NCBI GenBank assembly: GCA_000349905.1 | Contig: KB722738.1 | Span: 189,790-253,789, forward strand | Length of the DNA stretch: 64,000 nucleotides | Reading direction: 5' to 3' | Origin: Volvariella volvacea V23 | Taxonomy: Eukaryota; Basidiomycota; Agaricomycetes; Agaricales; Pluteaceae | Program-made: the position numbers and the translations under genes | Notes under the pieces: generated by a model | The model's input: the letters and a program-made list of their open reading frames with translations, nothing else | Databases searched by the model: none | What the model was told of the DNA's origin: nothing | Part shown: piece after piece, positions 46,477 to 57,766 of the stretch | Numbering within the stretch: the stretch's first letter is position 1 | Layout of the letters: every line of letters begins with the position of its first letter

Positions 46477-48159
46477 ATGCAGTTCGCATCTCAAGGGATC
46501 CGGTTTCTTTTCCGGAATGCGACCAGTGCGGCGAGCCACACTGGTCAGACGCAGGCTGCATCCAATGTAGCCCACCATTCGCACAAAGTTCACCTTCCGT
46601 CATCCACAACCACAACCACCACCACCACTACCACCAGCGGAATCAGCCGTGGTTTCCATCATCAGACAGCAAACGTTCGTGCTCCTCCTTCAAATGCAGG
46701 GGGAACCGCGCAGACACTATTCACCCATTCAAAACATATCGCGTCTCAGCTACTGGCTCATCTCGCTGCGCCTGGGATACGTGCACCGTTACCCCGCACA
46801 TACAATCCTCCCATCCCGCCGCGAGTCACAGTCCAGCAATCCATCCGCGATGGGTTCTCTCTACCTGTAAGACACGCCCTCCGCAACCCATCCGTCTTGC
46901 AACAACGCACCTTCCTACCCAGACCACCCGTCATCCCACCAAGATCCGTCGTCGAAGTCGGACTGGGAACGGCAAGGAGATTCCACACCTCCCGGCCGAT
47001 GTTCCAGAATTTGGTGGAGAATGTGCCCATTGTCGGGAGGGCATTCTATGAAGTCGACTGGGAGATGAAGATGGAGAAGGAGAAGGAGATGATGAAGTTT
47101 AACATGCTGAGGGAGAAGGGGGCCAAGAAGGTCAAGGCCAAGTCGAAGGAGATGTCCAAACCCAGAGAGGCTAACAAGGCCAAGGACGTCGCTGCCCCCG
47201 CCGTTTCCATTTCCGTTCCCGCTACCCCTTCCGTTGGCGAGGAATTGAGCCAGTACTTCTCTGCGCCGACACCGCAGGTCGCAACCTATCTCCTTGTCCC
47301 ACTCGCCCCTACACCCACCAACCGCACGCCTCTTCAGGAAAATCCACCGCCGTCGGCGTCCGCGCTACCGCCAAAGTTGCTCCCGCTGGCTGATCTAGCT
47401 TCTATGCAGAACGAACACCACTTGCACTCCCTTCGTGTTCAAACACTCTTCACACGTTTGGACGCCGGAAGAGTTTGGGATAAAGGTGTACAGTGCTCGT
47501 CTTACTCGCATATGCTTCCCTCCTACGCCGGCGGTGGCGTTTGCAACGTGTTGAAATTAGAGTTTGCCGGGTGGACGAAAGAGGACGTTTTGAAGGTTAT
47601 TGGAGAGAGCGGAAGAGGGTGGTGTGTGCTGGAGGAAGTCCGTATCACCTACGATGGGCAAGAGGACTCTATCTACTCCGGCTCAGAAGAGGAAGGGTTC
47701 GAGGACGACGACGCTTTTTCGGAGGCTTCATTTATGACGGGGACGTCTATGGAATGGGACGGACTGTTGAGGGATCAAGACCCGAGCGCCACATTGGGCG
47801 GACACGTCGACCCAGCTCAATCGCTCGTCATGCCTTCTCTCGATCTCTCCTCCACTTCTGGAAGCAGGTCGACCTTTGTGCTGTCGACTTCCACGGTGGT
47901 GCCTCCTTCCCTCTCCCGCAGGAACGCTCACACTGTGACCGACATGCCGTACTTTTCTCCTCCACAAGACGCGGAATTCGACCCCTGGATCGAGGTTGGC
48001 AGTTTTGCTCCTCCGAGTGGGAGAGCGAGTCGATCTGCGTCGGTGTTGTCGTCTCCGGCGCCTTTGTCGCCTCCTTCGATATCGGATTGGGAGTCAGGCA
48101 GAGCGTCAGAGTGGGAGTTTTCGAGGGTTGGTTCTCCTGAGCCGAGGACGATGTTCTGA
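46477..48159 (+). CDS. Uncharacterised 560-aa protein with mitochondrial-leader-like N-terminus
   Basis: A single exon from ATG 46477 to TGA 48159. The first 170 residues are rich in Ser, Thr, His, Arg and Pro with almost no acidic residues, include an uninterrupted Thr tract near residue 45, and contain RRFHTSRPM followed by FQNLVENVPIVGRAFYEVDW. That looks like a cleavable mitochondrial presequence before a more ordered region, which is inference. A Lys/Glu helix (MKMEKEKEMMKFNMLREKG) follows. The only compact block is in the middle, around LHSLRVQTLFTRLDAG, VCNVLKLEFAGWTKEDVLKV and GWCVLEEVRITYDG. The rest is acidic then Ser/Pro-rich. I know of no named family. Confidence 0.75.
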   Translation: MQFASQGIRFLFRNATSAASHTGQTQAASNVAHHSHKVHLPSSTTTTTTTTTTSGISRGFHHQTANVRAPPSNAGGTAQTLFTHSKHIASQLLAHLAAPGIRAPLPRTYNPPIPPRVTVQQSIRDGFSLPVRHALRNPSVLQQRTFLPRPPVIPPRSVVEVGLGTARRFHTSRPMFQNLVENVPIVGRAFYEVDWEMKMEKEKEMMKFNMLREKGAKKVKAKSKEMSKPREANKAKDVAAPAVSISVPATPSVGEELSQYFSAPTPQVATYLLVPLAPTPTNRTPLQENPPPSASALPPKLLPLADLASMQNEHHLHSLRVQTLFTRLDAGRVWDKGVQCSSYSHMLPSYAGGGVCNVLKLEFAGWTKEDVLKVIGESGRGWCVLEEVRITYDGQEDSIYSGSEEEGFEDDDAFSEASFMTGTSMEWDGLLRDQDPSATLGGHVDPAQSLVMPSLDLSSTSGSRSTFVLSTSTVVPPSLSRRNAHTVTDMPYFSPPQDAEFDPWIEVGSFAPPSGRASRSASVLSSPAPLSPPSISDWESGRASEWEFSRVGSPEPRTMF

Positions 48160-48482
48160 TGGTGGGAGCTTGAAGGTCGAGAGAGTGGCTGGGGTTTTGT
48201 CATCCTAGAAAGAGGACACCTGTTTCGTTTTTTTATGTGTATAAACATTTTTTTTCGGCGTCTGAGCAATCCAATGCACTCGTTCATTTTCACGCAGTCA
48301 GAGCTACCATCTAGAGCTGGACTTTTGAAGAGCATATTGGGGTATCGGAGTTCAAATTATATGTCAACCCTGAGTGCATCCTACAACTCATTCTTACCGA
48401 CCCTCAAGACTTTCGTCATAAAAGACAGAACATATCTGCCTCGATTTATTTAGCGACCTCTCTGCTGGCTTACTACAAAATG
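48160..48482. other. Short spacer
   Basis: About 320 bp after the 560-aa gene. A T-rich run near 48222-48256 could be part of its 3' untranslated region. Nothing else was seen. Confidence 0.4.
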
Positions 48483-50231
48483 ATGTCGCACAGAAAGCTT
48501 CCTGCCAGTGCTAAAAGGCAGACTGACGAGACTCTAAGCGCATTGGATCAGGTTGCAACACTTTTGAATATCGGTACGTTTTGGCGATGTCTTGGTTTAA
48601 GACTCTAACGACCTCAAGACGACCGATCTGTTGCCATAACTGCGAGCACAAGGCCACAGACGGATTATTCGGATGTATTGATTTTTGAAACTCAGTGCAC
48701 TGGCACAACCAACAGCTCAACGCCGTCAGCGTTCACAATGCACAGAATAACACAGAAAGAGAATGTCCGTGACCTCTTAACTAAACTGAAATCTAGAACG
48801 TGAGTGAACTTAGTATGATCTGCTTAATAAATTGCACACTTGTGAACGCCAGGGTGGCAACTCTTTACGAAGACACTTTTGCCATTCTAAACACGCATTA
48901 ACGTGGCGAATTAAAGGGCAACGACCTCTTCGAGTTTTTAGACCATGTCCTCAACCTTGCATATCCCAAATTTGTCTTTCGGCTCAGTCTAGCTAGCCAG
49001 TTATGGAAGACCCATCTGTTAACGCTGTTGAAGGAAAGAATTATCAGGAACAAATGGAAACCAAGAGCTGAATTTCCTTGGAAGCTACGTGTCCGGTCAG
49101 GTGAAGCATCTGAAATACTTGAAACGTACGGCATCAAGGCGACGAACGTTGAAGGCGAACACGCTATATATCGCGTTCAACCGAGATGATGTGATGACTT
49201 GGGTAGACGCTTTCATGGCGTCCCAGGAAAAGATTATGAATGCGCTTATGGAGAGAAATATGCAAGGCGAGCTGGCGCCCAAACTCCCTCCATCTACGAA
49301 GGGTATTGGCGGCGCTGCAGTGGCGATGATCTCCTTCTTGCCTTTCCTAGAAGCGATGCTCTTGGAGCACTTGTTTGTTGATATTCCCTTGAACAGGCGC
49401 TTGCGAGATACGACCCTATGCACGGAGGATATTGATTCTGTGTACACTAAAATCGATTGTGCAGGAATTGGTCGGACGCAATGGTCAATTCCGTGGTGTT
49501 CCCCACCAACTTAATCTAGACAGGAACGACCCAGCGCGCTCCAATGATAAAGTATTCAGCGAAGCAAGGACTGGTATGGTCAATTCATGGCCTTTCCTCG
49601 TATTCAAAATCTAACTATTAAGGTCTCTAGACATCATTGGGAGCATTTTACACCCAGAGGAAACGGTAGCAGATCACATTGTGAGATACTTCAGCTCCGC
49701 CATTGCCTGGGCCAGAGCCGTTCGAAGCCTCTCAAACCCGGGCATAGTCCCTCGACCACTTCAAGCCCACGTCATCCCTTTGCATGACCCCTGGAGCCTC
49801 ACCACAGACGGACTTGAGGCATAGTTCCATGAACTGAGAGCTCGTATCTTGGATCACCTAAGGGAGAGCGAGCGTGATGATGCAACCAAATTTTTGCTGG
49901 ATCTATTTTCCAAATGTGCAAAGGAACCGGAGATTCACGCAGAAGCATGTGTCATAGGGTTTACATACGATGCCGCTAGAATCCAAGTGGAATTAGACGG
50001 GCTCACTGCAGATCAAATGAGGGTTATTAACGAAGTGCTCTTGGTATGCCCTGATAATATATGCATATATGCGTGTCATCACTTCTCATATCCATTTATT
50101 TAATTCTTTCTTAGACCCCGACAATCCCAATCGCTACTGGTGGAACGTACACCTGTCCACTCACTCGTGTACTTTCGTTGTTCAACGTTCAACACCCTTG
50201 TTACAGTGGCTTCGTTCGCGAAACACCGTGA
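48483..50231 (+). pseudogene. Decayed relative of the next gene, deaminase-like
   Basis: A series of protein-like frames that cannot be read as one gene. The start is MSHRKLPASAKRQTDETLSA at about 48484, with an apparent intron before DDRSVAITAS. A later frame is stopped by TAA at 48899-48901. The frame then changes between about 49089 and 49180 (from EASEILETYGIK to WVDAFMASQEKIMNALM). A TAG at 49822-49824 interrupts DGLEA/FHELRARIL. The last part reads EPEIHAEACVIGFTYD, then after an intron PIATGGTYTCPLTRVLSLF, ending at TGA 50229-50231. HAE followed by a Cys site is the arrangement of cytidine-deaminase-fold domains such as the fungal OTT_1508-like family, but the expected second Cys is Thr here. 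Sequencing errors or unusual introns could mimic some of the breaks. Confidence 0.5.
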
Positions 50232-50340
50232 CGAAAAGTATGCTTAAGCCAGTTTCCTATTTGGGTTTTCCATTAGCTTCTCAACTAACTTGAATTCCCT
50301 ATCTCAATCAAGCCCCTTATTCAGCCTCTTAGCAACATTC

Positions 50341-51808
50341 ATGAGCACAGTTGCATCTATTGGTGAACTAGCCACGCTGAATACGGTCTTCTGGCCCGCG
50401 GCCATCTCGAAAGATTGGCAGCCGAGCGAATGCGAGGTCCAGCCTCCGAGATTGGCACCCACTAATACAGCCAGTGGCAGTGGCTCAGATGTTGACACAT
50501 CACCTGCTGATGATAGTGCTGGGGTTCAGCACAGGAGCATTTCCGGCCCGGGTAAAACTCGAATAGATAGGGTGCTGGATGTTTTATCCAGGCTTTGCAA
50601 CAGCGGAGCTCCAGATGAGGCGTTCTCTGTGGCGCTGACCTACGACTCTCAATCTACCCCGATACTGCACGTCATTTACCGCGCCGATGCTCTTATCGAC
50701 GTCAATATACACCTTACAGGCATCCTGGACAAATTAAAAACACTCACTACAGATAGCGACGAGGATCGCCAACACATCATTCGCCAGGAGCTTTGGCTAC
50801 AATGCCTCATGCACGGTTTTGACAAGTGGAAAAACCAATTCGATCAGCGTGGATTAATGTCAGTAGTACAACCTTATACCGAATTCCGTAGTTTAAGTCA
50901 CGAAAACCGCGAAAGTATCAAGACACTGTTTCAAGAACTTCTCGAGGTTGAGAGGCTTCTGCTAGAATTCAACTCGGGACCCAGTGATAGTATCAAACTT
51001 GCAGCGTGCAAGGCTTTATCAGTTGCTGCCGACAACTGGAGAGCGAGCAATAATGATCTAAGTGAGTTTCATTTGCTACTTTCGCGATCGTCAGGCCCTA
51101 AATCGTTTTCTTTAGAGGATTACATCCTCGAGAGAGAGTTGAACCGCACTTTCAAAGTCTTTGATGACGTCCAGCGCCTCATCGAGCTAGTACAATCACA
51201 AAGTGCAAAACAGGTGTTCAAACAATGCTCATTGGCATGTGTTCCCATATCTAGCATTACCAGCATTCCCTGCGTCGTTCCTATCCGCGTTGAGGTCATC
51301 TCAGGTCTCATCAACGACGTCTTCCCTAAGGGAAAGGTAACACTAGCGGACTTCTTTGAAATACTCAAAGTCAACCACCCGAAAGTTCGGTGTCGATGAC
51401 ACTGACGTTCTCGAAATTAACTTGGATAAACAGTTCATCCACAGCAAATGCGCCCTCATCTCGTACATAGCCAATGTCGACCTACCATTGGAGACTCAAG
51501 ATCAACTCTATGTGGCGTCTCTAGAATGCGCATCTTGCTTCCTATGCAACACTTATGCTCAAATATACAATGAGTGTGTCCGAGGAACGATGCGACCTCT
51601 TATTCCCATACCACCAAAGGATTCTCGAAATGATGCCGACTATCTGTGGATCTTTCCCTCGCTAACTGGTGGTGATGACCAGAAGACCACCTCTCTCAAC
51701 GAGCGCATTGAAATAGCAATGCGTGCCAGGCTATTGAACGTGCTTCAAGAGATAGGACAGCTCTGGCTCATGTGGTACCAAGCGCTTGATGACGATGATT
51801 CAGACTAA
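50341..51808 (+). CDS. Uncharacterised protein with deaminase-like C-terminal block, about 472 aa
   Basis: Exons 50341-51336 and 51386-51808, joined in phase. The start ATG (MSTVASIGELATLN) is a choice; the frame is open upstream to about 50290. The N-terminal two thirds are mainly helical (RIDRVLDVLSRLCNSG, LFQELLEVERLLLEF, FKVFDDVQRLIELVQS) with a variable Ser/Asp-rich insert near residue 50. The last third contains DKQFIHSKCALISYI and, after about 30 residues, LECASCFLCNTYAQIYNE. This spacing resembles the H-A-E ... C-x-x-C zinc site of the OTT_1508-like deaminase fold, but the catalytic Glu position is Lys, so it is probably not an active deaminase. The ending is acidic (DDDDSD). Family assignment is tentative. 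Confidence 0.6.
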
Positions 51809-52046
51809 TGCAAAACTGAATTTGCTGATCTTGCGTATTCAAAGTCAACGTGCTTGCACATGACCCGAAAGCCTCTCACTCTCTCAGGTGCCGGAGATGT
51901 TGTAGGACGATGTATACCGTGATCCTTCCTATGTACTTCAACTTCTTATAGGGTAATTGGATAAATGATAAGACGAAAACCGAGTAGGGATATATACATA
52001 CAGAGTCATAAACCATAATCAAGCAGCGATGCCCACCCCACTATAT
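51809..52046. other. Convergent 3' spacer
   Basis: The deaminase-like gene and SCOT end towards each other across 238 bp. The sequence should hold two 3' untranslated regions. No other feature was seen. Confidence 0.4.
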
Positions 52047-54147
52047 TCACAATCTCCCGAGATTACTCCTCACCTTGAACTCACAGGCCGTCTTTGCTTG
52101 AACCTCCTCAACTGTCACACCTTCCGCTAGATCGATCAATTCCAGCTCTCCATTCACCCTATCGACATTGAACACACAGAGTTCTGTGATAATTTGGCTG
52201 ACGGTACGCGCGCCGGTTAGAGGGAGGGCACATTCATTTAAGATCTTGGGCTTCCCGCCCTTGGCGGTGTGCTCCATGACGGCAATGACTCTAGTTTTGT
52301 CGGGGTTAGAGACGAGATCCATGGCGCCGCCGATGCCTATTCAACGATGAAAAGAAGTTAAATTTGTGCTGAGGGAGTGTGGCAAAGTGATATACCCTTA
52401 ACCATCTTTCCTGGAATCATAAAGTTGGCGATGTCACCGGCTTGAGAGACTTCCATTGCCTAAAAAGAGGGGTCTAAGATTCCAAATTCTCCTGAAAAGC
52501 AAAGTTACTTACACCAAGAATTGCGACGTCAATGTGGCCACCACGAATCATAGAGAAGGATTCGTTTGAATCTGGGATAGGGTATGAGCTATATGCGAAC
52601 AAAATTGCAAATGTGTACACACCGAATACAGAGGCACCAGGTACTAGGGTGACTGTTTCTTTACCCGCATTGATCAGATCGCTATAACCTGGTTATTCGA
52701 CGCTAAGGATAAGCATAGCTTGGAAACCTACGCATCCAATTGCTTCTGTGTTGGGTATGGACCCATTCCGAGAATACCATTCTCGCTCTGCAGCCACACT
52801 CTCACACCGGGCGCAAGGTGCTCCGGTACTAGGGTTGGCATACCGATACCCAAGTTGACGTAGTAGCCGTCCTTGATCTCCTTTGCAGCTCGTTTAGCAA
52901 TGCGGTGGCGAATGGCCTGAGCAGCGGCCTTTTCGGGTGATAGTTCTTGGCTTGATTCGCCGGTTGGGGCCAGAGTAACGAATTCGATTTGTTTCTCGGA
53001 GGTTGCTTGAACAATACGATCGACATAGATGCCGGGAAGGTGGATGGCGTTGGGTGATATTGAGCCAACCGGTACTATTTGTTCGGCCTATGGAAGGAGG
53101 GAATGAGAGAATTCACAGGTCCCTCAAACTTTAGTCACCAACCTCGACAATCGTTAGTTTTGCGTTCTTGGCCATGGCAGTATTGAAGTTTTGGGAGGTA
53201 TAACTGCGCATATATTAGATACATCCAAGGAATGCACCACACGGCTCACCGGAAAACGCAGTTGCCCACTTCATCAACTTTCCAAGCACGAATGAAAGCA
53301 ACATCACCGGGAATGGCAGGCTCGAGAATGTAACGACGACCGTTGATCTCGGATGCTTGCTTCTTGATACCCGGAATAGCGATACCATTGGTCAAACCAC
53401 CAGGATTGTACCTGAGTGGAATGCTCCCGTGTTCCACAGCGGTTGATGCGCCAGTGGGGGTATAGAATGCCGGAATTCCAGCAGCATGTGCACGGATACG
53501 CTCTACTAATGTTCCTTGTGGTACGAGTTCCAGTGAAATATCGCCGTTCAAGTACATAGCTTCAAACTTTTTGTTTCTGTGGCGAGAATGTATATATGGG
53601 TCAACGCGGATCTAGTAGAGTACCTCGCTGCACCTACCCGCCAGGATAGGATGCAACGACCTTATCCAGCTGCTCAGAATTAAGTAGTTTGCCTGCCAGT
53701 GCATTGAGCACACACAACATGGCTAAAAAAGTGCAAACTCACCCAATCCCGAATCGCCGGCACCAGCATTATTTGATACACCAACCAAATTCTTGACGTC
53801 CTTCCTATTGGCCAATGCAGCCAGCAGGGTATCTTGGAGAAAGCTTAACAACAGTTGATATTGCTCGCGTGATCAATACTGACCAGGAATACCGGCCAAT
53901 CCGAATCCTAAATGAATTGTGAGGAATAGTGACCGAATCGGGAACACGACCACTTACCACCGCACATCAACACATCTCCTGATTTGACGTCCTGGATCGC
54001 TTCATCCACGGATGACCATACTTTAGATTTACTCGATGATTGGATATCTTTGGCAACGCTATAATGCCTGGCTGCAGGAGCAAAGAACCGTAAAGAGAGT
54101 GCGGTGGTGGACAAACGCGTCCTGCGCAGATGGGCGGCGACGAGCAT
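52047..54147 (-). CDS. Succinyl-CoA:3-ketoacid CoA-transferase, mitochondrial, 524 aa
   Basis: Transfers CoA from succinyl-CoA to acetoacetate or related 3-oxoacids. Exons: 53958-54147, 53884-53907, 53743-53832, 53638-53692, 53250-53576, 53143-53203, 52732-53087, 52623-52681, 52513-52571, 52396-52459, 52047-52336; 1575 nt with all phases closed. The N-terminus [20 protein letters not shown] followed by ARHYSVAK is a mitochondrial leader. The alpha part shows [16 protein letters not shown] and [15 protein letters not shown]. The beta part shows [17 protein letters not shown] and the catalytic Glu in [15 protein letters not shown], then [16 protein letters not shown] and [18 protein letters not shown]. 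Length matches the eukaryotic fused enzyme. It is divergent from HAT1, 257 bp apart. Exon 2 is only 24 nt. Confidence 0.95.
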
Positions 54148-54404
54148 GGGGTTTACAAAGGATGGAATAAAGATGAGAGGAGGATGTGGGGAAATGGTGG
54201 GGTATTTAAGCAGGGCTGCGAGAGGGACGGACTGAAGATGTTCCGGCCGGGCCCATCACTTCCACGCCCGACGTTCAAGCACACCGCTACTCTCACCCAG
54301 CGAATGAGAGCTACTCTTGCCATGACCTCACCTGCCTTTTATGGAAACACCGCTCTTGAATTGACCCTAACCTTACCCACCCCACACTGTTCGCAACACC
54401 AACC
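54148..54404. promoter_or_regulatory. Bidirectional promoter of SCOT and HAT1
   Basis: The 257 bp between two outward-facing start codons must contain both promoters and 5' leaders. A GGTATTTAAGC word near 54198-54210 could serve as a weak TATA site. No repeat or known binding site stood out. Confidence 0.5.
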
Positions 54405-56240
54405 ATGTCGGACTGGACGTCCAATTCAAACGACGCGCTCACATTGTCTCTGGGTGCGCATGGCTCCCTCTGTTGCCCTTCTAATCCTTATGCTGACGCG
54501 TTATAGTGCGGGCATCCGACGATGAAAAGGCCTTGGCGGAGTCAGAGTCCTTCGTCAACTTTCACCCGACATTTACATATCCTGTGAGTTACGCGTCGCA
54601 TCCTCAGGGGAGCGTCCTAATCAAGGTGTCTGCGGCCAGATTTATGGAGAGGACGAGAAAATATACGGTTATAACGATTTAGTCATAGATGTAAGTACCC
54701 GCCATTCAACTGGAACATACGCGCGGGTTAACAGTTTTTATGGCTTTTTAGCTCAAGTTCACGTCGGGGTCACTGAAGCAGTATCTCTCCATTCAATACT
54801 CTGAAAAGCTAGAGGCAACGACGACGGTAGATGATGTAGAGGATATTCTTTCTCAGTTCATCCCGGAAGGTATATTTCCTTCGGCCACGCGTTGGAACTT
54901 TCGTTGAATATATGCGCGCTTATACAGGGTATTTCACCGAGGAATCTGAATTCCTTGCATGCGTCGAAGAGGATGCCACCAACTTTCGACCAGCAGGACA
55001 GTTAATTTACTCCTATACACGACCGTCGCCACTGGCCTTGGAAAAAGGAAAAGGAAAGGAGAAAAGCAGCAGCCAATTACTGGACTCAGAGAGCGAGGAT
55101 GCCATTGTGTATGAAGTATATCACGTAAGTTTGCCCGTATCTTGGCATCGCTATCCCTCATTGCCACTAGACGACATGGAACACCCCTGGGTTTAGAGAG
55201 TACCACAGACGTATGCAGATCTTCATTTTGCTTTACATAGAGGGGGGTTCATACATCAACGAGGACGAGGATACATGGGAATTTGTAGTCCTGTAAGTGC
55301 ATGCTCGCTTCACCTCACCCAAGCTCACATATGCCCAGCTACGAGAAGCGCAAGAGACGGACAGCGCCATTTACACCAACATATCACTTTGTCGGATACT
55401 CTTCTTTATACCCCTTCTACCATTTCCCAGAGAAAGTGCGGCTTCGATTGAGGTAAGTCTACGCCTCTGCTTTGCTTCTTCCCTCACCACTGGTGGTTCC
55501 TCAGTCAATTTGTTATTCTGCCACCATACCAACGCGCTGGACATGGATGTGAGTCTATTCATCCAGGTCCAAGTTGCTTTGTATTCAACTAATGTTATGC
55601 AGCCGAACTCTATCGGGCAATCTATCAATATATTGTAACTCAACCCTCAGTCGCCGAACTGACCGTCGAAGATCCTGCCGAAGCATTCGAAGACTTGCGC
55701 GACAAAAACGACCTACAAATGCTATTTGCTAACGAAAAATTCTTGGAAGAAGGTTTTGGTTCTGGGACAGTGTCGCATGGCGGAGGACGTGTTGGAGGCG
55801 TCGGTAAGGGTGGTCGAAGCGGAAGGGGAGGTGCTGCCCTCAAAACAAAGGGAAAGCTGGGACCGCCGACTGACAAGGCCTGGGTAGAGAAATGGCGGAA
55901 AGATTTGAAGATTGCAGGAGTAAGTTGCTCCTCAGGTTACTAATGGCAACCTTCTCAAGCTGTTACAGCGACAATTCCACCGATTAATAGAGATGATCAT
56001 TCTATCTCGGCTTGATCCAGGAGATATACGTGCTATGCGCGCCTACCGACTTCAAGTGAAAGAGCGCTTATACCGATTTAACTTTGTATGTGTCTTATTA
56101 ATCGTCTACCTCCCTTGTCCTCACCCATTTTTCAGGAGGTCCTTGTTCAACTTGAAAAGGAAGAAAAGCACGAGAAACTTGAAGAGACTTTCCAGAGTGT
56201 TCGGGAGGACTATAACAGAATATTGGCACTCGTGCAATGA
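54405..56240 (+). CDS. HAT1: Type B histone acetyltransferase catalytic subunit, 436 aa
   Basis: Acetylates newly made histone H4 (Lys5/Lys12 in known homologues), usually with an RbAp46/48-type partner. Exons: 54405-54453, 54507-54583, 54640-54690, 54752-54869, 54928-55124, 55171-55292, 55339-55452, 55505-55548, 55603-55919, 55969-56085, 56136-56240; 1311 nt with all phases closed. The N-terminal domain shows FHPTFTYPIYGEDEKIYGY. The core shows GFREYHRRMQIFILLYIEGG, WEFVVLYEKRKR and YHFVGYSSLYPFYHFPE. The acetyl-CoA loop is LSQFVILPPYQRAGHGSELY, followed by LTVEDPAEAFEDLRD, which holds the catalytic acidic residues. A Gly/Arg-rich insert (GGRVGGVGKGGRSGRGG) sits after the catalytic core and is unusual. 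The C-terminus is charged and helical. Confidence 0.95.
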
Positions 56241-56455
56241 ATTTGCGTTGTTGCTGCACAGATCGAACCACTGGCGCGTCATGACTGAGTAGTTGCGTTC
56301 TGTATCATTATGCTATGCTATGTCATATATCGTTGCTCAATTATTTCAGAATCTAGAGGATTATCAACGCCTTATACGTCCTTGGATGGCCCATCTCCAG
56401 CGCTGAATGGAAGTGCAACCTTAATGTGTTTAACGCAGGTTCGGGATTGGTTCTT

Positions 56456-57766
56456 CTACGCTTCGCCACCAGAACCACCACCATCTCCTTGTACTTCCTC
56501 GTCGTGAGGTCCTTGCTTTGTCTGGTCTCCGAGTCCGTCTCTTCGTTTCTTCTCCATCAGGACGAACGTCAAAACAAGCAGGTCGAGGTCGAGGCTACAG
56601 TTAGGAAGAATGCGTAACACCGTTTTCCGTTCTCCAGCGAATAGGCCTTCGGATATGACGACGTAGGTGTAGCGAGCCATTTCTTCCCCGGTATCCGTGC
56701 GAGTCAGCTTTGTGTAGGAACGATGGTTAACAGTTTGGGGAGATCGGTCGAATGTGCTATTGTATGGAACTTACTACGCATCCTGCACTGCGGAGCATTT
56801 TCCAGCGGTACTCGTGTCCATCGTCACCGATGAAGTAACGGGAGTTGGAACTTTGAATGAGTGAGTATCAGCCCTATGAAGTACATGTGCCCATTGCTCA
56901 TTGAATGTTGCGAGCTAGAGCGGGACACATGAGGCCGAGGCCGGTCTTCCCTACTAGCTACTGGGGGTTTCACTACGCGAGTCGAATCAAAGGACTTACG
57001 AACTGAACTTGGATTTGTTGTAGAGGATCACGCTTGCCTTGACCTTCTCAACATCCCGAATGGGGCCAGCCCTAGCCTTGCCTTTCCACTTTGTTCGCGG
57101 AACATTTCCTCCACCACTTTTGCGACTGCCCGTCCACCCTCTCCCAAGCCCAGCATTACTCGTATCTTCGCCACTGTCACCATCACCATTACGGTCACCG
57201 CCACCCCCAACTGCACGACCCTTACGATTGGCGATCCTCAAACTATGGTAATCGCTTCGGTGCACACGACTAATATGGGCACTCTTAACAGTCGTCGGGG
57301 TACCCCAGGTCTTCCATTGAATTTCCGCAATCACACTCTCTTGTTTCGTTTGCGCGACCGGACCGAGTCGTTGAATACGCGACGTTCGAATTCCGTCAAG
57401 AATTTTCGTGGTTCCGATTTGGTATAGTCCAACTGGAATTGTGCCTTCGCTATCACTACTGGAGGCGTCGTCGTTCGTGTGATCATGCCAGTGGTAGCCG
57501 GTGTTTGGTGAATAATTGTAGGGGTCATAGTAAACGCCGTCGTGCTGGCCTGGACCATGAACACCGTGACGACTAGGAGGACACGCATGTGCATATGGAT
57601 GACGATGACCGCGAGGGTGAACGTAGCCACCAATGTCATCTTGAAAATTTCCATGGTTCAGATTGATGGGAGTGGTCATGGTGCGACTATTACTAGGTCC
57701 GGGGTCCTTGAACTCTGCAACAAGGACGGTGTTTTCAATGTCGTTTGGAACGAGGAAGAGTTCCAT
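56456..57766 (-). CDS. DUF6593-like protein with His-rich insert, 364 aa
   Basis: Exons 57000-57766, 56775-56850, 56456-56707; phases close to 364 aa from ATG 57766 (MELFLVPNDIENTVL). The frame is open upstream to 58222, but that part looks like leader. It matches the basidiomycete DUF6593 pattern: an N-terminal strand pair, then LYQIGTTKILDGIRTSRIQR, ESVIAEIQWKTWG, SRYFIGDDGHEYRWKML, GEEMARYTYVV and a final LRILPNCSLDLDLLVLTFVL ending in EKKRRD. Function of the family is unknown. Between the first strands and the domain there is a His/Gly/Tyr-rich stretch (GHRHPYAHACPPSRHGVHG, GYHWHDHTNDD), and a Gly/Arg-rich loop lies before SASVILYNKSKF-like strands. The His-rich part could bind metal, which is only a suggestion. 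Confidence 0.8.

Noticed and set aside
52572..52622. Reading straight through this stretch of SCOT
   Set aside because: It is partly open in frame, but treating it as an intron gives [16 protein letters not shown], the conserved sequence of the family.
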